DNA of 64,000 bases from Serratia sarumanii (GTDB taxonomy: Bacteria > Pseudomonadota > Gammaproteobacteria > Enterobacterales > Enterobacteriaceae): positions 4,898,001 through 4,962,000 of the forward strand of contig NZ_CP124750.1 of assembly GCF_029962605.1 (NCBI RefSeq), written 5' to 3'. Made by a program: the position numbers and the translations under genes. The notes below the pieces were generated by a model. The model saw nothing but the letters and a program-made list of their open reading frames with translations, searched no databases and was not told the origin of the DNA. Of this stretch, positions 9,003 to 18,974 are shown piece after piece. The number at the start of each line of letters is the position of its first letter. The first letter of the stretch is position 1.

Positions 9003-10376
9003 TCAAGCCAAACGCTGTTTCGCTGCGGCGATTGCCGCGGCCACCTGCTGCGGCGCGACGCCGCCTTTGGCCGCACGCTTGTCCAGGCAGGATTGCAAGG
9101 CCAGGATCGGGTAAACGTCGTCGCCGATCGTTGCGCTGAACTGCTGCAAGTCCGCCAGCGGCAGCGCTTCCAGCGGTTTGCCCTGGCGAATCGCTTCTAC
9201 CACCGCCTCGCCGACGATATGGTGCGCCTCGCGGAACGGCACGCCCTTGGCGACCAGGTAATCCGCCAGTTCGGTGGCGTTGGCATAGCCCTGCTCCGCC
9301 GCTTCCTGGCAGCGCGGGCGCTTCACCTGAATGCCGTCCAGCACCAGCGCCGCCATCTGCAGGCAGTCCATCCAGGTGTCGAGCGCGTCGAACAGCCCTT
9401 CTTTGTCTTCCTGCATGTCTTTGTTGTACGCCAGCGGCAGGCCTTTCAGCGTCATCATCATGCCGGTCAGCGCGCCCTGCACGCGGCCGCACTTGCCGCG
9501 GATCAGCTCCAGCGCGTCCGGGTTTTTCTTCTGCGGCATCAGCGAAGAACCGGAGGTCACACGGTCGGACAGCTCGACAAACGCTGCTTCGCCGCTGTTG
9601 AAGAAGATCAGGTCTTCGGCGAAGCGCGACAGGTGCACCATGCTGATGGCGGCGTTGGACAGCAGCTCCAGCACGTGATCGCGATCGGATACGCTGTCCA
9701 GGCTGTTGCGGGTCGCCGAGGCGAAGCCCAGCCAGCCGGCCAGCTGCTCGCGATCGATAGGATAAGCGGTGCCGGCCAGCGCGCCGCTGCCCAGCGGGCT
9801 GACGTCCAGCCGTTTCAGGGTATCCTGCAGGCGGCTCTCATCGCGCGCCAGCATCTCGACATAGGCCAGGCACCAGTGCGCGAAAGTCACCGGCTGCGCG
9901 CGTTGCAGGTGGGTATACCCCGGCATCACCGCATCCTGGTTGGCTTCGGCGGTCTCCACCAGCGCCTGCTGCAGCTGGACGATCGCCTGATGCAGATCGC
10001 CGACTTGCTGTTTGCACCACAGCTTCAGATCGGTCGCGACCTGATCGTTGCGGCTGCGGCCGGTGTGCAGCTTCTTGCCCAAATCGCCGACCTTCTCGAT
10101 CAGCTTCTGCTCCACCCAGCTGTGGATGTCTTCGGCATCGCTTTGGACGATCGCCAAAGGATCGGCCTGGACCTCCGTCAGTAGCGCATTCAGCGCCTGC
10201 TCCAGCTGCTGTTGCTCCGTTGCCGTCAACACGTTAACGGTCACCAGCGCCTTCGACCAGGCCACCGAGCCCACGATATCCTGCTCCGCCAGGCGATAAT
10301 CGAACCGCAGCGAATCGTTGAGTTGCTTGAACCGCTGATCCGCCGCCTGAGTGAACCGTCCGCCCCAAAGTGCCAT
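9003..10376 (-). CDS. argH: ArgH, argininosuccinate lyase
   Basis: ArgH splits argininosuccinate into arginine and fumarate, the last step of arginine synthesis. The protein is 457 residues, the usual length. It begins [20 protein letters not shown] and has the superfamily signature [20 protein letters not shown]; the Ser of GSS is the catalytic acid or base. [14 protein letters not shown] and the catalytic His segment [18 protein letters not shown] are also present. It is the last gene of argCBGH on the minus strand, 68 bases after argG with a palindromic hairpin in between. Confidence 0.98.
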   Translation of the reverse strand: MALWGGRFTQAADQRFKQLNDSLRFDYRLAEQDIVGSVAWSKALVTVNVLTATEQQQLEQALNALLTEVQADPLAIVQSDAEDIHSWVEQKLIEKVGDLGKKLHTGRSRNDQVATDLKLWCKQQVGDLHQAIVQLQQALVETAEANQDAVMPGYTHLQRAQPVTFAHWCLAYVEMLARDESRLQDTLKRLDVSPLGSGALAGTAYPIDREQLAGWLGFASATRNSLDSVSDRDHVLELLSNAAISMVHLSRFAEDLIFFNSGEAAFVELSDRVTSGSSLMPQKKNPDALELIRGKCGRVQGALTGMMMTLKGLPLAYNKDMQEDKEGLFDALDTWMDCLQMAALVLDGIQVKRPRCQEAAEQGYANATELADYLVAKGVPFREAHHIVGEAVVEAIRQGKPLEALPLADLQQFSATIGDDVYPILALQSCLDKRAAKGGVAPQQVAAAIAAAKQRLA

Positions 10377-10401
10377 ATCTTACTCCTGAATTTTTATGCG
10401 A

Positions 10402-10425
10402 AAGGGCGCAGCATGCTGCGCCCTT
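10402..10425 (-). other. Perfect palindromic hairpin between argG and argH
   Basis: The 24 bases form a perfect palindrome (AAGGGCGCAGC and its complement around a central CATG), giving a stem of about 10 bp with a 4-base loop. It sits midway in the only sizeable gap of the argCBGH transcript. On the minus strand it is followed by TTTCGCAT, not a full T-run. It could act as a partial terminator or as an mRNA stability or processing element. Confidence 0.6.
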
Positions 10426-10444
10426 GCAGAGTCACGCCAATCGA

Positions 10445-11665
10445 TTATTTATTCTTTTTCTCGTTCAACGCGCGGATGCGTGAAGACAGAGAGAACAGGC
10501 GGATAAAGCCGCCCGCGTGGCTGTGATCGTAAACTTCGTCTTCGCCGAAGGTGGCGAACTCTTCGGAGTACAGGCTGTTGGCGGATTTTTTCTGGATCGC
10601 CGTCACCTGGCCTTTGTACAGCTGCAGCACCACTTCACCGTTTACCTCTTCAGCCAATGCTTCGGCAGAGGCCTGCAGCGAGCGGCGCAGCGGCGCGAAC
10701 CAGCGGCCGTCGTACACCACATAAGACATCTCCAGGCCCAGCTGCTCGCGCCATTTGAAGCTGTCGCGGTCCAGCACCAGCTGCTCGACGGCGCGCAGCG
10801 CCGCCACCATGATGGTGCCCCCCGGGGTTTCATAGCAGCCGCGGGATTTGATACCCACCAAGCGGTTTTCCACGATGTCGATACGGCCGACGCCGTGCTT
10901 GGCGCCCAGCGCGTTCAGGGTTTCCAGGCACTGGTACGGCGACAGCGCTTTACCGTTAACCGCCACGACGCGGCCTTTCTCAACGGTGACGGTCACCTGC
11001 TCAGGCTGGTCCGGCGCTTCCTGCGGATCGACGGTCCACACCCAGCAATCTTTGTTCGGCGCATTCCACGGGCTTTCCAGCACGCCGCCTTCGGTGGAGA
11101 TGTGCCAGGCGTTTTCATCGCGGCTGTAGATCTTCTCCAACGACGCGGTAGTCGGGATGTTGCGCTCTTTCAGGTAATCCAGCAGCGCTTCACGGGAACG
11201 CAGGTTCCACTCACGCCACGGCGCCACCACTTTCAGCTGCGGTGCCAGCGCGGTGTAGGTGGTCTCGAAGCGCACCTGGTCGTTGCCTTTGCCGGTCGCG
11301 CCGTGGCACAGCGCGTCGGCGCCCACTTTCAACGCCAGCTCGACCTGCGCCTTGGCGATGATCGGCCGCGCCATCGAGGTGCCCAGCAGGTAGCTGCCCT
11401 CGTACAGGGCGCCGGTCTGCAGCACCGGATAAACGTAATCGCGGATAAATTCTTCACGCAGATCGACCACGTGACATTCAGAGGCACCGGACTGCAGGGC
11501 TTTTTGCTCCACGCCTTCCAGATCGCTGCGCTCCTGACCGATGTCCGCCACGAACGCCACCACTTCACAGCCGCCGTAGTTCTCTTTCAGCCATGGAATG
11601 ATGGCCGAGGTATCCAGGCCGCCGGAGTACGCCAGAACGATTTTTTTGATGCCTTGGTTTTGCAT
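10445..11665 (-). CDS. argG: ArgG, argininosuccinate synthase (short class)
   Basis: ArgG joins citrulline and aspartate using ATP to make argininosuccinate. The protein is 406 residues. The N-terminal PP-loop ATP site is [17 protein letters not shown], and later conserved blocks include [28 protein letters not shown] and [22 protein letters not shown]. coli K-12 ArgG is longer (about 447 residues), begins differently and lies outside the arg cluster. Here the gene is of the shorter class and lies inside argCBGH between argB and argH, as in Yersinia and Vibrio. It would be controlled by the ARG boxes upstream of argC. Confidence 0.96.
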   Translation of the reverse strand: MQNQGIKKIVLAYSGGLDTSAIIPWLKENYGGCEVVAFVADIGQERSDLEGVEQKALQSGASECHVVDLREEFIRDYVYPVLQTGALYEGSYLLGTSMARPIIAKAQVELALKVGADALCHGATGKGNDQVRFETTYTALAPQLKVVAPWREWNLRSREALLDYLKERNIPTTASLEKIYSRDENAWHISTEGGVLESPWNAPNKDCWVWTVDPQEAPDQPEQVTVTVEKGRVVAVNGKALSPYQCLETLNALGAKHGVGRIDIVENRLVGIKSRGCYETPGGTIMVAALRAVEQLVLDRDSFKWREQLGLEMSYVVYDGRWFAPLRRSLQASAEALAEEVNGEVVLQLYKGQVTAIQKKSANSLYSEEFATFGEDEVYDHSHAGGFIRLFSLSSRIRALNEKKNK

Positions 11666-11690
11666 GATCTATTCCTTTCTAATTCTAAAA

Positions 11691-12464
11691 TTAAGCGAGG
11701 ATCCGGGTGCCAATCGACACGCCGTTAAACAAAGCAGGAAGCTGATCGGCATGGCGCCAGCTGGCGATATCCACCGGGCGGCCGAGGGTGCGGGCCGCGT
11801 CGAGCGCCGCATTCACCTTCACCACCATACCATCGGTGATAATGCCTTGCGCGATCAGTTGTTCCGCTTTTTGCGCCGTCATTTCCGCAATGCGTTGCCC
11901 CTTGCCGTCGAGGATGCCGCTGACGTCCGACAGCAGGATCAGATCCGCCCCCAGCGTCGCCGCCAGCGCCGTCGCCGCCTGATCGGCGTTCACGTTCATT
12001 AACTGCCCATCGGCGGTGATGCCGATGGAGCTGACAACCGGCAGGTAGCCGGCGCTCAGCAGGGTATTGAGCAGCGCGGGCGAACCGGGCTGCGCGTTGC
12101 CGACGTGGCCCAATGCCGGATCGAGCGGGGTCACGACTGCGCTGCCGCCGTCCGCCAGGCTCAGGCCGACGGCGTTGATTTGGTGTTTAATCGCCCACGC
12201 CAGCAGCGTTTTGTTGGCGGTGCCGGCCAGCGCGCCGGTGATGATGTCGATCTGATCGGCCGGCGTGACCCGCAGGCCGTTCTTTTTCACCACCGGCAAA
12301 GAGAGCTGCTTCATCAGTTCGTCCACCACGCAGCCGCCGCCGTGCACGATCACCAGCGGGCGCTGATGCTGCTGCCGGTAGCTGTCCAGCGCGGTAAACA
12401 GACGCTCCAGCGCTTCTTCACTGTCTAATAACACGCCACCTAACTTGATAATTAACGGGTTCAT
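11691..12464 (-). CDS. argB: ArgB, acetylglutamate kinase
   Basis: ArgB phosphorylates N-acetylglutamate, the second step of arginine synthesis. The 257-residue length equals that of E. coli ArgB, the arginine-insensitive dimeric type. The N-terminus [20 protein letters not shown] contains the catalytic lysine and glycine-rich turn, and [14 protein letters not shown] is the substrate loop. [20 protein letters not shown] and [12 protein letters not shown] are the nucleotide-binding parts. It lies 25 bases upstream of argG and 20 bases after argC in one transcript. Confidence 0.97.
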   Translation of the reverse strand: MNPLIIKLGGVLLDSEEALERLFTALDSYRQQHQRPLVIVHGGGCVVDELMKQLSLPVVKKNGLRVTPADQIDIITGALAGTANKTLLAWAIKHQINAVGLSLADGGSAVVTPLDPALGHVGNAQPGSPALLNTLLSAGYLPVVSSIGITADGQLMNVNADQAATALAATLGADLILLSDVSGILDGKGQRIAEMTAQKAEQLIAQGIITDGMVVKVNAALDAARTLGRPVDIASWRHADQLPALFNGVSIGTRILA

Positions 12465-12484
12465 TGCTGTTTACTCACGCTGGT

Positions 12485-13489
12485 TTAAAGGAGTGACTGG
12501 GTTTCCGGGAAGCCGAAACGGATATTCAGGCATTGCACCGCCTGTGCCGCCGCGCCTTTCAGCAGGTTGTCTTCCACCGCCACGGCGATCAGATGCTCGC
12601 CCTGCACCGCAAAGCCGATGTCGCAGAACGGCAGCCCCACCACCGCTTTCAGCGCCGGCACGCCCTGGTCGTACAGCCGCACCAGCGGCTTGTCGTCATA
12701 GGCGGCGTGATAGGCGGCGGCCACGTCCTGCGCGGTCACGCCGGCCTTCAGGCGGCAGGTGATGGTTTCAAGGATGCCGCGCGGGAAGTTGCCCAGGTGC
12801 GGCGTAAAGATGACCGGCACGCCCAGGTGCGCGGCGATCTCCGGTTGGTGCCGGTGGGTGAAAATACCGTACGGCTGCAGGCTCACTTCGCAGAAGCTGG
12901 TGGTCATGCAGGCCTTGCGCCCGGCGCCGCTGACGCCGCTGGTGGCGTTGATCACCGGCCACTGGTCGAGGTTCAGCAGCTGTTTTTCGATCAACGGTTT
13001 CAGCGCCAGCTGCGCCGCCGTCGGGTAACAGCCCGGCACGGCAATCAGCTGCGCCTGTTTAATCTTGTCGCTCTGCCATTCCGCCAGGCCGTACACCGCC
13101 TGCTCCAGCAGAGCGCCATGCTGATGCTCGAAACCGTAGTACTGGCTATAAAAATCGGCGTCCTGCACGCGGAAGGCGCCCGACAGATCGAACACCACGC
13201 AGCCCGCCGCCAGGAAGGCCGGTGCGATATCGTGGCTGACTTCATGAGCGGTGGCGAGGAACACCACGTCGATGCCCTGCGCCGCCTTGGCGACGTCGGT
13301 CAGCGGCTGCAGCGGCAGATCGACGATGCCTTTCAACTGGGGATGGAGATCGGAAAGCAACTTTCCTGCATCTGCACTTTGCGCTGAAACCGCTAAAGCG
13401 GTTATGTTCATGTGTGGGTGGCGATTCAGGTAAGCCGTGAGCTCCGCTCCGGCGTAACCGCTGGCACCAACGATCAGCGTATTCAACAT
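12485..13489 (-). CDS. argC: ArgC, N-acetyl-gamma-glutamyl-phosphate reductase
   Basis: ArgC reduces acetylglutamyl phosphate with NADPH. From the ATG at 13489 ([20 protein letters not shown]) the protein is 334 residues, as in E. coli; the upstream in-frame start at 13501 is not needed. GASGYAG is the NADP-binding turn and the active-site cysteine is Cys154 in [14 protein letters not shown]. It is the first gene of argCBGH. Its leader of about 140 bases starts under two ARG boxes shared with divergent argE and contains the small hairpin GGTCG / CGACC. Confidence 0.97.
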   Translation of the reverse strand: MLNTLIVGASGYAGAELTAYLNRHPHMNITALAVSAQSADAGKLLSDLHPQLKGIVDLPLQPLTDVAKAAQGIDVVFLATAHEVSHDIAPAFLAAGCVVFDLSGAFRVQDADFYSQYYGFEHQHGALLEQAVYGLAEWQSDKIKQAQLIAVPGCYPTAAQLALKPLIEKQLLNLDQWPVINATSGVSGAGRKACMTTSFCEVSLQPYGIFTHRHQPEIAAHLGVPVIFTPHLGNFPRGILETITCRLKAGVTAQDVAAAYHAAYDDKPLVRLYDQGVPALKAVVGLPFCDIGFAVQGEHLIAVAVEDNLLKGAAAQAVQCLNIRFGFPETQSLL

Positions 13490-13635
13490 GTGGCCTTTCA
13501 CCTTCTAAACTGACGTGCGGTCGCTTGCGACCCAGGTAACAGGGCTAGCCAGCGTTGTTGCGCCGTTCACCCACGGAGCCTGGCGTTGATGCTTTTATAA
13601 ACATCCGGGTATCGGGTTCCCTTACGCGTCGGCTT

Positions 13636-13674
13636 ACTGTATTTTTATTCAAAATAAATGCATGAATATTGATA
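13636..13674. promoter_or_regulatory. Two tandem ARG boxes (ArgR operators) between argC and argE
   Basis: Box 1 (13636-13653) contains TGTATTTTTATTCA and box 2 (13657-13674) contains TGCATGAATATTGA. Both match the 18-base ARG consensus wnTGAATwwwwATTCAnw closely. They are separated by 3 bases, the spacing needed for one ArgR hexamer. A -10 like TACTAT (13673-13678) for argE overlaps the end of box 2, so arginine-bound ArgR would block both divergent promoters. Confidence 0.92.
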
Positions 13675-13699
13675 CTATCCTAACCAAAGGCTGTCAACA

Positions 13700-14851
13700 G
13701 TGAAGATGAAATTACCTCCATTTATTGAGCTGTACCGGGCGTTGATCGCAACGAAGTCGATCAGCGCCACCGATGCCGGCCTCGATCAGAGCAATGAGGC
13801 GTTAATCAACTTGCTGGCCGGCTGGTTTGCCGACCTGGGCTTTCGCGTCGACGTACAGCCGGTGCCAGAATCGCGCCACAAATTCAACCTGCTGGCCAGC
13901 ATCGGCGAAGGCAGCGGCGGCCTGCTGCTGGCCGGCCATACCGATACGGTGCCTTACGACGAAGGCCGCTGGACGCGCGATCCCTTCACCCTGACCGAGC
14001 ACGACAACAAGCTCTACGGCCTGGGCACCGCCGACATGAAAGGCTTCTTCGCCTTTATTCTGGATGCGGTGCGCGATATCGACGCGAGCAAACTGACCAA
14101 GCCGCTGTACATTCTGGCTACCGCAGATGAAGAAACGACGATGGCCGGCGCACGTTATTTCGCCGCCTCCACCGCCATTCGTCCGGATTTCGCCATCATC
14201 GGCGAACCGACCTCGCTGCAGCCGGTGCGCGCACACAAGGGCCATATGGCCAACGCCATTCGCATCGTCGGCCAGTCCGGCCACTCCAGCGATCCGGCGC
14301 GCGGCGTCAACGCCATCGATCTGATGCACGAATCCATCGGCCGCCTGATGGAGCTGCGCAAAACCCTGCAGGAGCACTACAACAATCCGGCGTTCGCCGT
14401 GCCTTATCCCACCATGAACTTCGGCCATATCAGCGGCGGCGACGCGGCCAACCGCATCTGCGCCTGCTGCGAGCTGCACCTGGATATCCGCCCGCTGCCC
14501 GGCATGACGCTCGACAATATCAACGAGCTGATGCATCAGGCATTGGAGCCGGTGAGCCAACGCTGGCCGGGCCGCCTGACCATCGAAGAGCTGCACGCGT
14601 CGGTGCCGGGTTACGAATGCCCGACCGACCACCGCATGGTGGCGGTGATCGAGGAGCTGCTGGGCACCCGCACGCAGGTGGTCAACTACTGCACCGAAGC
14701 GCCGTTCGTACAGCAGGTCTGCCCGACGTTGGTGCTCGGGCCCGGTTCCATCGATCAGGCCCACCAGCCGGACGAATACATCGACACCGCGTTTATCGAA
14801 CCGACGCGCAAACTGCTGGGCCAGCTGGTCAATCACTTTTGCCGGCAGTAA
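13700..14851 (+). CDS. argE: ArgE, acetylornithine deacetylase
   Basis: ArgE removes the acetyl group from N-acetylornithine to give ornithine. It is an M20-family enzyme with two bound metals. The GTG start at 13700 gives [18 protein letters not shown] and 383 residues, the same length and register as E. coli ArgE; the ATG at 13706 would lose two residues. Metal-site motifs are [36 protein letters not shown] and [10 protein letters not shown], with a C-terminal [15 protein letters not shown]. It is divergent from argCBGH over shared ARG boxes. A 7-bp hairpin without a T-run follows at 14866-14890. Confidence 0.97.
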   Translation: MKMKLPPFIELYRALIATKSISATDAGLDQSNEALINLLAGWFADLGFRVDVQPVPESRHKFNLLASIGEGSGGLLLAGHTDTVPYDEGRWTRDPFTLTEHDNKLYGLGTADMKGFFAFILDAVRDIDASKLTKPLYILATADEETTMAGARYFAASTAIRPDFAIIGEPTSLQPVRAHKGHMANAIRIVGQSGHSSDPARGVNAIDLMHESIGRLMELRKTLQEHYNNPAFAVPYPTMNFGHISGGDAANRICACCELHLDIRPLPGMTLDNINELMHQALEPVSQRWPGRLTIEELHASVPGYECPTDHRMVAVIEELLGTRTQVVNYCTEAPFVQQVCPTLVLGPGSIDQAHQPDEYIDTAFIEPTRKLLGQLVNHFCRQ

Positions 14852-15108
14852 ACCCGACATTTAACAGGGGAAACGCGCTATGCTTCCCCTAACTCAAAAT
14901 AAGTAGAAAACGGCGAAATAAGCCACGCTGATAACCGATGCGGCGTAATTAAATTTCAGAAAATGCGCCGATTTTGATGTTTTTTTGCTAAAAATAGTGT
15001 CAATTGACGATTGGACAGGAACGCGATGTGATCAGGCAGGCGGTCTGCGCCTGACGCGTGAAATTTATTTACAAGATAAAAATCATACAGAACTGGGTCA
15101 GGGGTTAT

Positions 15109-17745
15109 ATGAACGAACAATATTCGGCAATGCGCAGTAATGTCAGTATGCTCGGCAAATTGCTCGGCGATACCATCAAAGAAGCGCTGGGCGAGCATAT
15201 TCTCGATCGCGTTGAGACCATCCGTAAGCTTTCCAAATCTTCACGCGCCGGCAACGAAGCGCATCGCCAGGAGCTGCTCTCCACCCTGCAGAACCTGTCC
15301 AACGACGAGCTGCTGCCGGTGGCGCGCGCCTTCAGCCAGTTCCTCAACCTGACCAACGTCGCCGAGCAGTACCACAGCATTTCGCCCAACGGCGAAGCCG
15401 CCAGCAACCCGGAAGCGCTGGCGCAGCTGTTCAGCCGTCTCAAAGACAAAAAGCTCAGCGACAAAGAGCTGCAGCACGCGGTGTCGCAACTTTCCATCGA
15501 GCTGGTACTGACGGCGCACCCGACGGAGATCACCCGCCGCACCCTGATCCACAAGCTGGTGGAGGTCAACACCTGTCTCAGCCAGCTCGATCACAACGAT
15601 CTGGCCGACTACGAGCGCAACAAGATCATGCGCCGCCTGCGCCAGTTGGTGGCCCAGTCGTGGCACACCGATGAAATTCGCAAACATCGCCCTTCCCCGA
15701 TCGACGAAGCCAAATGGGGCTTCGCGGTGGTGGAAAACAGCCTGTGGGAAGGCGTGCCGGCGTTCCTGCGCGAGTTCAACGAGCAGTTGGAAAACTCCAT
15801 CGATTACAGCCTGCCGGCGGAAGCGGTGCCGGTGCGCTTCACCTCCTGGATGGGCGGCGACCGCGACGGCAACCCGAACGTGACCGCCGAAATTACCCGC
15901 CATGTGCTGCTGCTCAGCCGCTGGAAAGCCTGCGACCTGTTCACCCGCGATATTCAGGTGCTGGTCTCCGAGCTGTCGATGACCGAATGTACCCCGGAGC
16001 TGCGCGCCCGCGCCGGCGGTGACGAGGTGCAGGAACCGTACCGCGAAATCATGAAGCAGCTGCGCAGCCAGCTGATGAGCTCCCAGGCCTATCTGGAAGG
16101 CCGCCTGAAGGGCGAACGCGTGCTGAAGCCGCACGACCTGCTGGTGAACAACGAGCAGCTGTGGGAGCCGCTGTATGCCTGCTACCAATCGCTGCAGGCC
16201 TGCGGCATGGGCATCATCGCCAACGGTCAGCTGCTGGATACCCTGCGCCGCGTGCGCTGCTTCGGCGTGCCGCTGGTGCGCATCGACGTGCGCCAGGAAA
16301 GCACCCGCCATACCGAGGCCATCGCCGAGCTGACCCGCTACCTGGGGCTGGGCGACTATGAAAGCTGGTCGGAAGCCGATAAACAGGCGTTCCTGATCCG
16401 CGAACTGAACTCCAAACGCCCGCTGGTGCCGCTGAAATGGCAACCGAGCGCCGACACGCAGGAAGTGCTGGAAACCTGCCGGGTGATCGCCGAAGCGCCG
16501 CAGGGCTCGATCGCCGCCTACGTGATTTCGATGGCGCGCACGCCTTCCGACGTGCTGGCGGTGCACCTGCTGCTGAAAGAGGCCGGTTGCCCGTTCGCGC
16601 TGCCGGTCGCTCCGCTGTTCGAAACCCTCGACGATCTGAACAACGCCGACGACGTGATGACTCAGTTGCTGAACATCGACTGGTATCGCGGCTTTATTCA
16701 GGGCAAACAGATGGTAATGATCGGCTACTCCGACTCGGCGAAAGACGCCGGCGTGATGGCCGCTTCCTGGGCGCAGTACCGCGCGCAGGACGCGCTGATC
16801 AAAACCTGTGAAAAGGCCGGCGTGGCGCTGACGCTATTCCACGGCCGCGGCGGTTCCATCGGCCGCGGCGGCGCACCGGCGCATGCGGCGTTGCTGTCGC
16901 AGCCGCCGGGCAGCCTGAAGGGCGGCCTGCGCGTCACCGAACAGGGCGAGATGATCCGATTCAAATTCGGCCTGCCTGAAGTCACCATCAGCAGCCTGGC
17001 GCTGTATGCTGGCGCGATCCTCGAGGCAAACCTGCTGCCGCCGCCGGAACCGAAGAAAGAATGGCGGGCGCTGATGGACGATCTGTCAGACACCTCCTGC
17101 CGGATGTATCGCGGCTACGTGCGTGAAAACCCGGACTTCGTGCCTTACTTCCGCGCGGCCACGCCGGAGCTGGAGCTGGGTAAACTGCCGCTGGGCTCAC
17201 GCCCGGCCAAACGCAAGCCGAACGGCGGCGTAGAGAGCCTTCGCGCCATTCCGTGGATCTTCGCCTGGACGCAGAACCGCCTGATGCTGCCGGCCTGGCT
17301 CGGCGCCGGCGCCGGATTGCAGGAGGCGGTGAAAGCCGGCAAGCAGGCGGAACTGGAGGCGATGTGTCGCGACTGGCCGTTCTTCTCCACCCGCATCGCC
17401 ATGCTGGAAATGGTGTTCGCCAAGGCCGACCTTTGGCTGGCGGAATACTACGATCAGCGCCTGGTGGATAAATCGCTGTGGCCGCTGGGCCAACAGCTGC
17501 GCGATCAGCTGGAAAGCGACATCAAGGTGGTGCTGACCATCGCCAACGATGCGCACCTGATGGAAGACCTGCCGTGGATTGCCGAATCCATCGCGCTGCG
17601 CAACGTTTATACCGACCCGCTGAACGTCTTGCAGGCCGAACTGCTGCACCGTTCGCGTCAGCAGGAGCAGCCGGACGCCCGCGTCGAGCAGGCGCTGATG
17701 GTCACCATCGCCGGCGTCGCCGCCGGGATGCGCAACACCGGCTAG
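15109..17745 (+). CDS. ppc: Ppc, phosphoenolpyruvate carboxylase
   Basis: Ppc carboxylates phosphoenolpyruvate to oxaloacetate and so refills the TCA cycle. From the ATG at 15109 ([19 protein letters not shown]) it has 878 residues, close to the 883 of E. coli; the upstream in-frame start at 15058 would add 17 residues that the family lacks. Signatures are [13 protein letters not shown] with the catalytic His, [19 protein letters not shown], and the glycine loop [19 protein letters not shown]. The C-terminus ends MRNTG, as in E. coli. It has its own terminator at 17758-17785. In E. coli many genes separate ppc from metF; here they are adjacent and convergent. Confidence 0.98.
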   Translation: MNEQYSAMRSNVSMLGKLLGDTIKEALGEHILDRVETIRKLSKSSRAGNEAHRQELLSTLQNLSNDELLPVARAFSQFLNLTNVAEQYHSISPNGEAASNPEALAQLFSRLKDKKLSDKELQHAVSQLSIELVLTAHPTEITRRTLIHKLVEVNTCLSQLDHNDLADYERNKIMRRLRQLVAQSWHTDEIRKHRPSPIDEAKWGFAVVENSLWEGVPAFLREFNEQLENSIDYSLPAEAVPVRFTSWMGGDRDGNPNVTAEITRHVLLLSRWKACDLFTRDIQVLVSELSMTECTPELRARAGGDEVQEPYREIMKQLRSQLMSSQAYLEGRLKGERVLKPHDLLVNNEQLWEPLYACYQSLQACGMGIIANGQLLDTLRRVRCFGVPLVRIDVRQESTRHTEAIAELTRYLGLGDYESWSEADKQAFLIRELNSKRPLVPLKWQPSADTQEVLETCRVIAEAPQGSIAAYVISMARTPSDVLAVHLLLKEAGCPFALPVAPLFETLDDLNNADDVMTQLLNIDWYRGFIQGKQMVMIGYSDSAKDAGVMAASWAQYRAQDALIKTCEKAGVALTLFHGRGGSIGRGGAPAHAALLSQPPGSLKGGLRVTEQGEMIRFKFGLPEVTISSLALYAGAILEANLLPPPEPKKEWRALMDDLSDTSCRMYRGYVRENPDFVPYFRAATPELELGKLPLGSRPAKRKPNGGVESLRAIPWIFAWTQNRLMLPAWLGAGAGLQEAVKAGKQAELEAMCRDWPFFSTRIAMLEMVFAKADLWLAEYYDQRLVDKSLWPLGQQLRDQLESDIKVVLTIANDAHLMEDLPWIAESIALRNVYTDPLNVLQAELLHRSRQQEQPDARVEQALMVTIAGVAAGMRNTG

Positions 17746-17757
17746 CGAGCCTCATCG

Positions 17758-17785
17758 CGGCCCCGTTTATCGGGGCCGTTTTTTT
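17758..17785 (+). terminator. Rho-independent terminator of ppc
   Basis: An 8-bp stem CGGCCCCG / CGGGGCCG with loop TTTAT is followed by seven T residues. Confidence 0.93.
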
Positions 17786-17851
17786 ATGCCTTTCCCCCAC
17801 AAAAAAAGGGCGCCGCGGTAAGCGATGCCCTTTTTCAATGGAACAGGCCTG

Positions 17852-18769
<918 letters not shown>

Positions 18770-18791
18770 TCACTGTTTTTTTCATCTTGAT

Positions 18792-18823
18792 GAGCGTCTA
18801 TACGTTTAGACGTCTAGATAGAA
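18792..18823 (-). promoter_or_regulatory. MetJ operator (four met boxes) upstream of metF
   Basis: Four adjoining 8-base units read GAGCGTCT, ATACGTTT, AGACGTCT and AGATAGAA. The third is a perfect copy of the MetJ consensus AGACGTCT and the others match it partly. Tandem head-to-tail 8-base units are the known MetJ binding pattern. Confidence 0.88.
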
Positions 18824-18936
18824 AATGCCGCATGTTGGCTAAAGAGTCAACAGGAAAATGAGGGGAATAAGATGATTAATCTTCACCCGCTCAACGAGGG
18901 AATTTCATGACGGCGGCAGGGATAAGTATGGCAGGA

Positions 18937-18966
18937 AAAGCAAAGGGGCGCGGTGAACCCGCGCCC
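18937..18966 (-). terminator. Probable terminator of metBL
   Basis: On the minus strand, GGGCGCGG, a TTCA-type loop and CCGCGCCC form an 8-bp stem 10 bases after the metL stop. CTTTGCTTTT follows. Confidence 0.75.
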
Positions 18967-18974
18967 GCAGAGGA

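Noticed and set aside
14866..14890. Hairpin AGGGGAA / TTCCCCT as argE terminator
   Set aside because: Stem of 7 bp with an 11-base loop and no T-run; recorded in the argE entry only.
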